64,000 nt of DNA, taken from the NCBI GenBank assembly GCA_031216915.1, contig CM062296.1, positions 798,393,022 through 798,457,021 on the forward strand. The letters run 5' to 3'. The position numbers and the translations under genes were made by a program. The DNA is from Pictodentalium vernedei (taxonomy: Eukaryota; Mollusca; Scaphopoda; Dentaliida; Dentaliidae). Shown in pieces: positions 21,074-32,395 of this stretch; the stretch's first letter is position 1; every line of letters begins with the position of its first letter. Below the pieces are notes generated by a model. The model did no database searches, was not told the origin of the DNA, and saw only the letters and a list, made by a program, of their open reading frames with translations.

Positions 21074-21331
21074 GAGCCCACCTTCTACAAAGTAGGGTGA
21101 GCTCTTGTTAATGACTCCTGGTAATTAGCTATATAGTTCCAGCATCGTCTGTGCTTAGTGAGTTCAAAATATTTCCACAACTGATCACTAAATTTATAAC
21201 TAAATATTATTGATAAATTCTAGCCAGAAGAAACCACCAAGTTACAATAAAGAATTTTACACTCACATATTACCTCAGAAGTATCTAAACGGTGAAAACT
21301 CTATTAAACTGTAACCATTATGTAAATTTTT
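21074..21331 (+). repeat. Hairpin-headed repeat fragment
   Basis: A palindrome GAGCCCACCTTCTAC / GTAGGGTGAGCTC at 21074-21104 resembles the 5' ends of the Helitron-like elements in this window. No matching 3' end was found. The remaining bases to 21331 show nothing recognisable. Confidence 0.4.
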
Positions 21332-22292
21332 AGCTCGACTTGACAAAGTCAAGCTGAGCTAATGCCGTCACTTCTCATCCGTCAGTGTACATACATACGT
21401 CCACATTTTCCTTTGGCACACCTCACAGGTCGCAGTTATGATCAGATTGCTTTGAAACTTAGTACGCTTATTTGGGGTGACCTCTAGATGGGACCTATCG
21501 ATTCTCTTCCATTTCCGGCTAAAAAATGTTGCTACTGGCATCGACCTTGGATGAACTTAGTGCAGTTATGCATCAATATTTCCTTTTGGCTTATACACAG
21601 GGCACATTTATGATCATATCTCTTTGAAACTTGATGTGCTTGTTCGGTGTGACCTCAATATGGGAGCTATCGATTTCCTTCCATCAAAAAAAGTTAAAAT
21701 GCTGCTGCTGGCAATGACCTTTGAACTTGTTTAGTCAGACCTCAATATTTTCTTTTGGCACACCCTACAAGGAACATTTATAATCGGATTGCTTTGAAAC
21801 CTGGTATGCGTGTGTGGGGTGACCTCTAGATGGGAGCTATTGATTTTCTTTGATTTCTGTAAAAAAATATTGCAGCTGGCAATGACCTTTGAACTTAGTT
21901 TATTCAGGCAGCAATATATTCCTTGTTTGCTTTGAAACTTGTTGGTATACTCATTTGGGGTTACCTCCAGATGGGAGCTTTCGATTTTCTTCTATTCAAT
22001 GAGCTTAGTGCAGTTATGCATCGATATTTCCCTTTGGCACACCCAACAGGGCACATTTATGATCAGATTGCTTTGAAACTTGGTATGCTTGTTCAGGATG
22101 ACTTCTAGATGGGAACTATGAATTTTCTTCCATTTCCATCAAAAATAGTTGCTGTTGGCAGTTACCTTTGAACTTAGTTTAGTCAGGCATCGATGTATTA
22201 CTCTGGCATGCCCTTCATGGCACCTGACATGATCGCTTTGAAACTTGGTATGCGTGTTCGGGGTGACCTCTAGATGTGAGCTGTTGATTTTT
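21332..22292 (+). mobile_element. Helitron-like 5' end H5 with ~170 bp satellite
   Basis: The hairpin at 21332-21360 (AGCTCGACTTGAC / GTCAAGCTGAGCT) precedes about five monomers. Each carries a GCAGTTATGCATC-like block, TTTGGCACACC, CATTTATGATC, GCTTTGAAACTTGGTATGC and GGGTGACCTCTAGATGGGAG. No 3' hairpin end is evident before the next 5' hairpin at 22293, so this copy may be truncated. Confidence 0.6.
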
Positions 22293-25200
22293 AGCTTAAC
22301 TTGACAAAGGCAAGATAAGCTATTGCCATCATGCGTGCGGAAGTCTGTGAGTCTGTTCACATTTTCCTTTAGCACAGGCTACACCCCGTAGTTCTTGTCT
22401 GATTGTCATGAAATTTCATATGCAGATTTGGGGTCATGTCTAGATGAGAATGCCCCCATTTGGTCGCGATCAGTCAACCGGTATGGCTGCCTGAGCCCAA
22501 AACCTGAAAACCATTAGCACAGTCCGCAGGTCGTATTTATGGAGGGATTTCATTGTAAGTTGGTAGGCTGCCTCTGTATAATGCCTAGATGAGAACGTCC
22601 CCTTTTGGTCATGATCTGTCAACCGTGACGACTGCCTGAGCCCAAAACCCGAAAACCTTTAGCACAGTCTACCGGTCATATTTATGGAGGGATTTCATTG
22701 TAACTTGGTAGGTTGACTTCATATAATGTTTAGATGAGAACATCCTCTTTTGGACATAATTGGGCAACTGTGACGGCTGCAGGAGCCCGAAAACCTTTAG
22801 CACAGTCTACAGGTCATATTTATGTAGGGATTTCATTCTAACTTGTTAGAATGACTCCAAATAATGTCTAGATAAGAACGTCCCCTTTTGGTCGCAATCA
22901 TTCAGCCTTGATGGCTGCCCAAGCCCAAAAACCTTTAGCACAGTCTATAGAACGTATTTATGTAAGGTTTTCATTATAACTTGTTAGGTTGACTCCATAT
23001 AATGCCTAGATGATGACATCCCCTTTTGGTTGTGATTGGTCAACTATGAGGGCTACAGGTGCCCAAAGCCCGAAAATCTTGAGCACAGTCTATAGGTCAT
23101 ATTTATGAAGGGATTTCATTGTAACTTCGTAGGATCACTCCAGATGATGCCCACATGAGAATTCCCCTTTTGGTTGCGATCATTCAACCATGATGGCTGC
23201 CCAAGACCGAAGCCCGAAAACATTTAGCACAGTCTACAGGTCATATTTATGAAGGGATTTCATTGTAACTTGGTAGGTTGACTTCATATAATGTCTAGAT
23301 GAGAACGTTCCCTTTTGGACACGATTGAGCTACTGTTGTGGCTACAGGGACCCGAAGCCCGAAAACCTTTAGCACAGTCTACAGGTCATATTTATGAAGG
23401 GATTTCATTGTAGCTTGGCAGGATAACTCGGAATAATGTCTAGATGAGAACGTCCCCTTTTTTGTTGCGATCATTCAGTCTTTATGGCTGCCCACGCCAA
23501 AAAACCTTTAGCATAGTCTATAGGTCGTATTTATGGAAGAATTTCATTGTAACTTGTTAGGTTGACTCCATATAATGCTTAGATGATGACATCCCCTTTT
23601 GGTCGTGATTGGTCAACTATGACGGCTACAGGGGCCTAAAGTCCGAAAACCTTGAGCACAGTCTTCAGGTCATATTTATGAAGGGATTTCATTGTAACTT
23701 CGTAGGATCACTCCAGATGATGCCCAGATGAGAATGTCCCCTTTTGAGTGCGACCAATCAACCATGATGGCTGACTGAGCCCGAAGCCCGAAAACCTTTA
23801 GCACAGTCTACAGGTCATATTTATGAAGGGATTTCATTGTGTAACCTGGTAGGTTGACTTCATATAATGTCGAGATGAGAACATCCCCTTTTGAACGTGA
23901 TTGGGCAACTGTAACGTCTACAGGGGCCCGAAGCCCAAAAACCTTTAGCACAGTCTACAGGTCATATTTATGAAAGGATTTCATTGTAATGTGGTAGGAT
24001 GACTCCAGATAATATCTAGATGAGAACGGCTCCTTTTGGTTGCAGTCATTCAGCCTTGATGACTGCCCAAGCCCAAAAACCTTTATCATAGTCTGTAGGT
24101 TATATTTATGTAAGGATTTCATTGTAACTTGTTAGGTTGACTCCATATAATGCCTAGATGATGACATCCCCTTTTTGTCGTGATTGGTCAACTGTGACGG
24201 CTACAGGTGCCCGAAGCCCAAAAACCTTGAGCAGTCTTCAGGTCATATTTATGAAGGGATTTCATTGTAACCTGGTAGGTTGACTTCATATAATGTCTAG
24301 ATGAGAACATCCCCTTTTGAATGTGATTGGGCAACTGTGACGGCTACAGGGACCTGAAGCCCGAAAACCTTTAGCACAGTCTACAGGTCATATTTATGAA
24401 GGGATTTCATTGTAACGTGGTAGGATGACTCCAAATAATGTCTAAATGAGAATGGCCTCTTTTGGTCGCGGTCATTAAGCCTTGATGGCTGCAGGAGCCC
24501 AAAAACCTTTAGCATAGTCTATAGGTCGCATTTATGAAGGGATTTGATTGTAACCTGGTAGGTTGACTTCATATAATGTCTAGATGAGAACATCCCTTTT
24601 TGGACGTGATTGGGCAACTGTGGCGGCTACAGGGGCCCGAAGCCTGATTACCTTTAGCACAGTCTACATGTCATATTTATGAAGGGATTTCATTGTAACG
24701 TGGTAGGATGCCTCTAAATAATGTCTAGATGAGAACGTCCCATTTTGATCGCGATCATTCAGCCCTGATGGGTGCCCGAGCCCAAAAACCTTTAGCATAG
24801 GCAAATTGTCATATTTATGGAAGGATTTCATTGTAACCTGTTAGGTTGACTCCATATAATGCCTAGATGATGACATCCCCCTTTGGTCGTGATTGGTCAA
24901 CTGTGATGGCTACAGGTGCCCGAAGCCCGAAAACCTTGAGCACAGTTTACAGGTCATATTTATGAAGGGATTTCATTGTAACTTGGTAGGTTGACTTTAT
25001 ATAATGTCTAGATGAGAATGTCCCCTTTTGGACATGATTGGGCAACTGTGACGGCTACATGGGCCTGAAAACCTTTAACACACTCTACAGGTCATTTTTA
25101 TGTATGGATTTCATTGTAGCTTGGTAGGATGACTCCAAATATTGTCTAGATGAGAACGTCCCCTTTTGGTCGCAATCACTCAGCCCTGATGGCTGCCCGA

Positions 25201-26700
25201 GCCCAAAAACCTTTAGCATAGTCTATAGGTTGTATTTATGTAAGGATTTCATTGTAACTTGTTTGGTTGACTCCATATAATGCCTAGATGATGACATCCC
25301 CTTTTGGTCATGATTGGTCAACTGTGACGGCTTCAGGGGCCCGAAGCCCAAAAACCTCAAGCACAGACTGCAGGTCATATTTATGAAGGGATTTCATTGT
25401 AACTTTATAGGATCACTCCAGAAGATGCCCAGATGACAACGTCCCTTTCTGGTTGCGATCATTCAACCATGATCGCTTCCCAAGCCCAAAACCTGAAAAA
25501 CTTTAGTACAGACTACAGGTCATATTTGTGAAGGGATTTCATTGTAACTTAGTAGAATGACTCAGTATAATGTCGAGATGAGGACGTCCCCTATTAGTAG
25601 TAATCGGTCAACCGTCATGGCTACAGAGGCCTGAAACCCCAGGGTCCGTACGGTCTTGAAAAGTGCTTGAATTTCAATGCCTTTTTTGAAAAGTGCTTAA
25701 ATTGACTTTTCCCCTTGAATAGCGCTTGAATTACCACCACTCCCCTTGAAAAGTCCTTGAATCCTGGACCCCAACCTACTCTGCAAAAAAAAATCCCCCC
25801 CCCTCCCCAAAATGCCACGTTTTAGTACCCAAAATAACAAAAAAATTCAGGAATTCGCTGTAGCATATTGTTTAAAACACAAATAGTATAATATGCCTGT
25901 GTGCTCTGCACACTACTTTTCTTGTTCATGATAATGAGAGAAAACACAAGTACACAAATTACGATGACGTTCATCATAATGTACAGGTCAATTTTAACCA
26001 ATCAGAAAATTGAAACGGCAGCATGTGATCTATTTGCATACTATCATGTGGCTCACTGTACACACAGGCTGCCTTACTATGGAGAGCATCCAATTCAAAT
26101 GAGCGGTGAATTGTGTTTCGCAAACTGGTTTTTCCAATCAATGTCTGCATCTCCGCCTGCTTCATTTATTTCATCGTGTCACACAAAAGGATAGTTACTG
26201 GAAGCGATAATATATCAAAGATTCACCTTGACTTTGTATGAAAATAACAGAGGTATTTGATAATAAATCATGAATTATTGTTTGTGAACAATCAATTCTG
26301 AATGTCAAATTACCATAAACAACCCAATAACTTTGCAAGAAGTTCCGAAACTTAACCAAAAGGACAGAAATTGGCCTGAATATTACCTGACACACACTAA
26401 TTCTTGAAATATGCACTGTGCGGAGAGCAGCTATAAAAAGAACATGTCACAGTTGGTTTCTTAGAATGGAAAAATAGTCTTTGACAATGAATGACATAGC
26501 CCTTCAAAAGTGCTTGAATAGTGCTTGAATTTCATTTTGTTAAACCTGTACGAACCTTGAACCCGAAAACCTTTAGCACAGTCTACAGGCCATATTTATG
26601 AAGGGATTTCAATGTAACTTGACAGGATGACTCATTTTGGAATAATTTCTCTGTAACTTTGGTTGACATACGTTAACTGTGAGGGCCACATACATTAACT
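22293..26700 (+). repeat. Hairpin H6 followed by ~144 bp satellite, about 22 monomers
   Basis: The 5' hairpin at 22293-22321 (AGCTTAACTTG / CAAGATAAGCT) leads into a long array. Each monomer reads CCTTTAGCACAGTCTACAGG, TCATATTTATGAAGGGATTT, CATTGTAACTTGGTAGG, TTGACTTCATATAATGTC, AGATGAGAACGTCCCC and a variable GGCCCGAAGCCCG block. A variant with GATGATGACATCCCC recurs at about 23011, 23583, 24159, 24868 and 25299, that is 4, 4, 5 and 3 monomers apart. The array is cut by a hAT-like element at 25640-26559. No gene is present. Confidence 0.85.
25640..26559. mobile_element. hAT-like non-autonomous element inside the satellite
   Basis: Left end CAGGGTCCGTACGGTCTTGA, right end inverted CAAGGTTCGTACAGGTTTAA: imperfect terminal repeats. 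Both ends carry the AAGTGCTTGAATTTCA motif typical of a widespread animal hAT family. The satellite resumes exactly afterwards (ACCCGAAAACCTTTAGC at 26561). Flanking TGAAACCC / TTGAACCC may be a decayed 8-bp target duplication. No transposase frame is visible. Confidence 0.7.
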
Positions 26701-26798
26701 GTGAGGCCATATTAACCCACCCCTCCGCCCTTTAGTACAGTGTACACCTCATATTATTTTTATTAAAAACATAGCATACAGGGAACAGAAATTAACAT

Positions 26799-27445
26799 AT
26801 TTTTATACTGTACCAATGACCCAGACATAGCTGGTGCTAACTCTTAAAATATAGGGCCAAACACAAATTTTGCCCCTCAATCCCCAAAATTTGCATCTAA
26901 AACCAAAGAAAACATGTCCTGAATGGCCCTCCACACTTCACCTCTACTGCGCATGCGCAGTGTCAAGGACGTTCCAAAATTGGTGCCATTAATCATTCTT
27001 AGTTTGGCCCTTCATCAGTTAACATCTGACTGATCTTTGTGCTTGTAAATCTCAGTTTAAATGATGCCAGATACATAAATATTAGTGAAATGGTGATTCT
27101 AAGGAGGATATAGAAGGAGAGGAAAAATGTGTGACAGAAAATTATCAGGGCTGTAACTTAAAATTCTTTAATGAAATTATGTTAAGTTACCTATTTTCAA
27201 GGCAGCGGCCATTTTGTTGTCATTCTTGTTATCAAGTTACACTGATTGTTCAGTGTTTTCCTCTCTCCCTTTCCTTTAAGTCCCCTTTTGCTATTCTCCC
27301 ATGCTTTTGGCATATTTTCTGTAATTTTATTACTAAAATTTCTTGGGAGTTTTAGCTAAATAACAGAATGAATTCTGTTCTTTTCCCCATGTTTACGTCT
27401 TCACCTATGGGTGGTTAGGCGTTGTGTTCTGCATCTACCATCTGA
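26799..27445 (+). mobile_element. DIRS copy F (family 2), left end only
   Basis: Starts ATTTTTATACTGTACC and follows the family 2 left terminus (ACCCAGACATAGCTGGTGC, CAAAACCAAAGAAAAC in variant form, the exact TGCGCATGCGCA palindrome at 26948-26959). It continues into the family 2 leader (CAGGGCTGTAACTTAAAATT). It is cut by the assembly gap at 27446, so its interior and right end are unknown. Sequence after the gap is not DIRS. Confidence 0.88.
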
Positions 27446-27545
27446 NNNNNNNNNNNNNNNNNNNNNNNNNNNNNNNNNNNNNNNNNNNNNNNNNNNNNNN
27501 NNNNNNNNNNNNNNNNNNNNNNNNNNNNNNNNNNNNNNNNNNNNN
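27446..27545. other. Assembly gap (100 N)
   Basis: Exactly 100 N, the usual placeholder for a gap of unknown size. It falls inside a multicopy DIRS element, the expected place for a short-read or Sanger assembly to break. Confidence 0.98.
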
Positions 27546-27969
27546 CTGAAAAAAGGGTCTTAACTCATTTAAAAATAATTGGACGGAACCCATATTCGAA
27601 CTTGGCCTCTATTAATAACTGGGAAATACACAAACCAACTTTGGTTGAGATCAAAGTGTCTACTCTTGAATTCTTCTTCTATCACTAGGTTTAGGAAAAG
27701 AGTTCAACAAAAATCTACTTATGAAACTTATTTTGATTCTATTTCACCCATATTCAACCTGTTTATTGACATGCGAGTCACCATTTAATACAATACTGAA
27801 GTGGAGACTGATATTTGTTAATTCCACATTTGCAAGTAGTGCTGGAAATGAACAAAATTGACGGGTGCAGTTTTAAGCTCCTGCGAAATGCGAGACGAGA
27901 GTGAATTGCACCCGTAAAATGTTAGTATATGAATTTTCAGGGGAAAACTGCCACCAAACACCAGAAACC
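27546..27969 (+). other. Low-copy sequence, nothing recognised
   Basis: A 70-codon frame at 27579-27788 has no recognisable domain. A short inverted pair ACGGGTGCAG / TGCACCCGT lies at about 27863-27918. Confidence 0.4.
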
Positions 27970-28207
27970 TTAACCCTTTGAACCCGAGCAGTCACTTTTC
28001 CAGCCAGGAACATGATACGTCATAACGTCATTAAATAGGATGGCTGTCCATTAAATGTGTGGGGTAAACCAAGCAATATTTTCAGCGTGCAGCCCCAAGA
28101 CAGCACACTGAAAATACTGATGGGTCTACCCCAAATAATGAATATGGACTCTTCTAATTGTCACCATTGAACTGGCATGGCCGATACCACTGTGTTCAAA
28201 GAGTTAA
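27970..28207. mobile_element. TTAA MITE (piggyBac-like ends)
   Basis: A 238 bp element with inverted ends TTAACCCTTTGAAC (27970-27983) and GTTCAAAGAGTTAA (28194-28207), 13 of 14 matching, with TTAA at both outer edges as the likely target duplication. The interior has a further foldback (GGGGTAAACC / GGTCTACCCC). Non-coding. Confidence 0.7.
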
Positions 28208-28811
28208 ATGTATAAGGAATTGCTGAATTATGACAGTAACCTGCCACTGGCCACAGAGTGCTGCTTTCTCAAAACAACACACATTTATATGCCTTCACAG
28301 TATATTAGAGCTGCACAATATTTTTCAATGAGTGCATTTTTTAGCTCCAATAAAATAGAAAACACGGGTGCTGACAGGAGCAATTTGCACCTTCACCTAT
28401 CTCATTTCCAGGACTGCAAGAAGGTGCAATACATACAACTTGAAAAACACTGAGATTTAAATTGAAATCCAGAAATACCACAGTTATGTTATGCTGTTTT
28501 ATATTGAATTCTTCTAAGTAGATAGAATAGTTTCCATCCATTTCTGGGCATTTCCAAATGATCTGCAACACATGAAACATTTACTATGTTTTTTTTTAAC
28601 TGAACTGCCTTTAAGGGTTGCATGGACTTGGATATTTTCAATTGGCATCTTGGTTGTTTAATAGAGTTCTCAAAATGGAAGTTGGGATTTTTAATTTGAT
28701 GGGCTTGAAGTTATTTTTAATGGACATTTTATGCAAAATGTTGTAAAAAGAGGAAGAATTTAAACCAATAGAATTAATCTTACATATGAAGTTGCTAATG
28801 ATGCTTGATGG
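28208..28811 (+). other. Low-copy sequence, nothing recognised
   Basis: A/T-rich with short unrelated frames on both strands; no repeat or exon could be supported. Confidence 0.4.
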
Positions 28812-28990
28812 AGAGATTCAGATTCAGATTCAGATTCTTTATTCACGGTACACATACATGTAAAATGGTTACAAATAAACATATTGCACAAATGTAATGA
28901 GAAGTATACCGTGGGAAGTGGCATAGCCAGATTGGCTGTCTACCTGCCACCCCCTGGAAGAAGATGGAGTGATTGCAAACAGACTGTGAC
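28812..28990 (-). mobile_element. Probable LINE 3' tail fragment
   Basis: A (GATTCA)n microsatellite at 28815-28838 joins TTCTTTATTCACGGTACACA. A 6-bp tandem tail of this type is known at the 3' ends of CR1/L2-clade LINEs. Read on the - strand the tail would be (TGAATC)n. No reverse transcriptase is left. Confidence 0.35.
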
Positions 28991-29631
28991 TGAAAGAATG
29001 AACTGAGAGCCAATTATGTGATATATGATGGAGAATGACAATCGAATCATTACTTTTCTGAGATTAGAGTATTAGTGTTTCATTTTCGCCAGCGGAAAGA
29101 CGGTGATTCAAGGTAGGCAAGAAGCAACATGCCTACAGGACTCCCTCCACTACTTATCATAACACAAGAGGGCAGCAACAAGTCCCATCGTGAAGTTCGT
29201 ATCGTTTAGACTGCGACAAGGAGGTTGGTCATGATATTTGGGCGTGGTGTCTACGTTAGCTGCATCATCATCGTAGGATGACGAATGTTATGATTTATTT
29301 GTTTAGACTTTTATTTGCAAGTGCTTACTTGTATCCATATAGTATTTTACATAGCACCACTGTAAGGAGGAAGCACGACAGGTTGCACAAGATGAGGATT
29401 CCAGATTTAGATGTGGACCACGACTTTGACAATTTACGAAGTTTACGAAGTGCAATCAGGGCAGTAGGGATTGTTGCAGTTGACATAACTGGAATATGAG
29501 GAAATGAATGTGGAAGTTAACTTATTCTTAAGCAAAAAGAGAGTTAATCTGAGTTATGCCTGGAATGTTCCCCAATCAGAAGTAAAGCATCAATGAACTA
29601 GTTTTCAAATTTGTTTGCAAATTTTCATTTA
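28991..29631 (+). other. Low-copy sequence with one small open frame
   Basis: A 73-codon frame at 29278-29499 opens with a hydrophobic stretch (MIYLFRLLFASAYLYPYSIL) and then turns basic and polar. It could be a small secreted protein or chance. No homology is recognised, no promoter or splice signals are clear, and it lies downstream of the last KIN exon found, on the opposite strand. Confidence 0.25.
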
Positions 29632-29700
29632 CATTTCGCGATACAAGATAATCAACTGCAGCCTAATAGGCTGCAGTTGATTATCTTGTATCGCAAAATG
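29632..29700. repeat. Near-perfect palindrome with one-base centre
   Basis: Arms 29638-29665 and 29667-29694 are perfectly complementary (28 bp) around a single A at 29666. After one mismatch the match continues five more bases each side (29632-29636 and 29696-29700). The core reads CTGCAGCCTAATAGGCTGCAG. Confidence 0.92.
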
Positions 29701-29967
29701 CTATACATAATTGAACATTGTGTAGTTTTTTGCAAGTTTTGCATAGCAAAAATCGACGCGACACCGCTTATTTTGAGCCCTGGTAATATATAGACTTAAT
29801 GATTACTTAACCTCAAAGTAATGCCAGTATATTCGTTGCAACACAATCATTTTTAAACAAACACTTTTATTATAAGTTGTAATAATTGTTGATATTTAAT
29901 TTGAATTCCGATTTGATTTGGAATCTAAGATTTGCAGTAGCCATATAATGCTGTTAATAATCCTCAC

Positions 29968-30090
29968 CTTAACAACAGCTTTCTTTTTGTAATACTTTTC
30001 TCCAACTTTCTTTGTGATAAGTTTGACTACAATATCTGGATGTAACCAGTGATCTTTTCTGTTTTGTTTTTCTTTGTATTTTTCTTCAAA
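29968..30090 (-). CDS. KIN: KIN17 DNA/RNA-binding protein, exon in the C-terminal domain
   Basis: KIN17 is a conserved nuclear zinc-finger protein that binds curved DNA and RNA and is linked to replication, DNA repair and splicing complexes. This 41-codon exon encodes the start of its C-terminal tandem SH3/KOW-like region. The run HWLHPDIVVKLITKKVGEKY followed by YKKKAVVK corresponds to the family signature YWLQPEIxVKIITKKLGEKYHKKKAxVK. Acceptor: TCTTTTGTTCAG just before TTTGAAGAA (- strand). Donor: AAG|GTGAGG. Both boundaries are phase 0 and the frame fits the upstream exon at 35005-35134, whose last residues ALDEIME lead into FEEK here. The next exon, expected to read on from VVK, was not found between this one and 27546; it may lie in the gap or beyond. 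No stop or frameshift is present. Confidence 0.92.
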
Positions 30091-30184
30091 CTGAACAAAA
30101 GACAATATATATTCAACCCTTATCCCTTTCCCCATACACACTATATAAAACGTTGGTATTTAAATTATTTTTAAATTTTAAAAA

Positions 30185-30272
30185 AAATGTCAATAAAACC
30201 ATATCACGTGAACCATTATTGCAACAAGCTTGTTCCATTGAGGGGTCACATGATATGGTTTTATTGACATTT
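30185..30272. repeat. Foldback repeat, copy 1
   Basis: Arms AAATGTCAATAAAACCATAT (from 30185) and ATATGGTTTTATTGACATTT (to 30272) are inverted complements, about 30 bp each with one or two mismatches. The ~27 base loop contains AAGCTTGTTCCATTG. The same arm and loop recur at 30638-30750 and 32060-32180, in the same KIN intron. Confidence 0.8.
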
Positions 30273-30591
30273 AAAATGTTTTTTTTTAACTGCTCAATTT
30301 GTAAATTACAGTACAGTCACTGTGGGCTGGTCATATTCCACGCATTGGCAGAGATGTTCAAGCAGGCGCCTACCAGGTGATAAAAATCATGATCAGGAAA
30401 ATTTTAATTAATGAAGCGCCGGGTAGTACTGGGTGCTTCATTAACTAAATTCTTGATCATTATTCCTATAACTGGTATTTAGAATCTAATGTTATTGCAT
30501 CTGTGCAAATATTCCCCACCTGTGGAAAGTGACCAGTCCACGGCAGCTGTACTGAACATGGGCGAATAAATCCAATTCGTTAGTTAAAGGA

Positions 30592-30760
30592 TTAACCCTT
30601 TGCCCAATGCAGACGATATCAAAATTTATTATTTTAAATATCATTTTTTTTAATTTTTCAAAAAATTTCAACAAAACCATACCGTCGAGCTTGTTCCAAT
30701 GAAGGGGTCACATGATATGGTTTTGTGGAAATTTTTTGAAAAAGGATATTTTTTCATCAA
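30592..30760. mobile_element. Foldback MITE, copy 2 (truncated)
   Basis: Begins TTAACCCTTTGCCCAATGCA and GACGATATCAAAATTTATTA, which is the inverted right end of the intact copy at 31985-32232. It contains the same CAACAAAACCATA / ATATGGTTTTGTGG foldback. The right end has no matching terminus, so this copy is incomplete. Confidence 0.6.
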
Positions 30761-31984
30761 AATCAGTTATCAAGTTTTCCTGTTTATGCCTTTCAACCTT
30801 TTACCCAACATAACAGTAATATCGGTTCAGTGCTATTTATAAAAAATTGTCAGCCAAATATATTTTGGAAATGTTTGCCTCAAACATAGCTTAAGAGTAC
30901 TCTTTGGAGCGTGTTTCAATAAAAGATCTTAATCTATGCGTTGGAGTAAACAAAAAGAAAATTTTCAGTCATTCAAGAAACTTTTTTCTTTTGCAAATTT
31001 AATCTACTGCATGTTGTTATTTATACAATACTCACCTTTGTTACTGCCAGTGAAAAGTCTGTAATGTTAAATTTTAGCCTTTAACCCCACTACAGGTGTA
31101 AAGCTTCTACTTCGGTTAAAACATTTTCAATAGAAATTCCATTACAAAAATTTACACTTATAATCGGAACTAGATCCAACTTGACCTTTGACATGACCCA
31201 ATTTGCTGACTTTGATACATTCACATATATGATGCTTTGTGGTACTATCTACTATGTTCAATGACTTATTAAGTTTAAAATAACTACAATTAGATATTTA
31301 AAATAAAATTTAAGAATTGGTAATAATAATTTGATTGAAAAAGCCAGGTAAATTCAATGAACTTTGACAATGTGTCTAGCTGTCAATCAAGCATTCATGT
31401 GCAGCCGGTAGTACTGCTCACCAGTGCAGATGTCAGCAAAACAAACCCATGTGTTTTCAATAGAAATTATCGTTTTTTCTCCATTTTAAGTGACAAAGTC
31501 GATTATATATTAAGAACATGGTATAAATAAAACAAATAGGTTGTAAGGACAGTGATCAGAATTTAAACCCCTCACAGAATAAGGGTATTAACCACTCAGC
31601 AGAGCCTCATCGTTAAAACCCTTAACCTACTGATGGTTGAAAAGTAATGTCATCAAAATGTCAATGAAATCAAGTCTTGACTGAGAAACATTTCTAGCTT
31701 TGATTCACAGAAAATGAATCTTTATGAAATTTTTCAGATTCAATTGTCCAGAATATATCAGTTGGTCAGAATATCGAACCATAGGTTCACTTTTCCAACC
31801 AAATGAAATATTCCAGATGAAAATATTCCAGATGACTGAAACTAAACCAAGGCCATTACCTATTTGAGGGCTAGACTGATTCCAGGCTATAAATATTTCT
31901 TACAGACAGGTGACTTGAGAGCATGGATTGACCTGTGAGATAAGAAAATTAGTAAAAACCAGACTTACAATACTCTTTTCTCAA
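30761..31984 (-). other. KIN intron, no feature recognised
   Basis: A/T-rich intronic sequence between the two KIN exons. No repeat, exon or RNA gene could be supported. Confidence 0.5.
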
Positions 31985-32232
31985 TTAACCCTTTACCCAA
32001 CGAATCGGCCGCATCCGCCCGTGTAATATGCAAATTCAGAGATTGAAAAAATATTATTTTTCAAAAGATTTCAATAAAACCATATCATGTGACCCCTCGT
32101 TGGAAAGAGCTCGTAGATCTTGTTCCAATGAGGGGTCACATGATATGGTTTTGTTGAAATGTTTTGAAAAATTGAAAAAATGATATTTAAAATAACAAAT
32201 TTTGATATCGTCTGCGTTAGGTAAAGGGTTAA
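31985..32232. mobile_element. Foldback MITE, copy 3 (intact, TTAA ends)
   Basis: A 248 bp element with inverted termini TTAACCCTTTACCCAACG (31985-32002) and the GCGTTAGGTAAAGGGTTAA end (to 32232). Nearly the whole element folds into one long imperfect hairpin; the loop holds TTGGAAAGAGCTCG. TTAA at both edges suggests a TTAA-targeting transposase. Non-coding. Confidence 0.75.
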
Positions 32233-32347
32233 AAAAAAATCATTTCTTGCTTTTAAAACAAAGCTTGCAACCTGTTTGAAATGGAATTATCTCATTCCAC
32301 TTCATTCCAATAAATGATCCATATGCTTTTTCACTTCATCCCAATAA

Positions 32348-32379
<32 letters not shown>

Positions 32380-32395
32380 GGGAAAGAGTGAAAAA

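Noticed and set aside
22300-25620. CRISPR-like regular repeat array
   Set aside because: Whole monomers repeat, without constant-repeat/unique-spacer structure, in a eukaryotic genome.
27579-27788. Possible retroelement protein fragment after the gap
   Set aside because: No RT, nuclease or gag motif can be seen in any frame.
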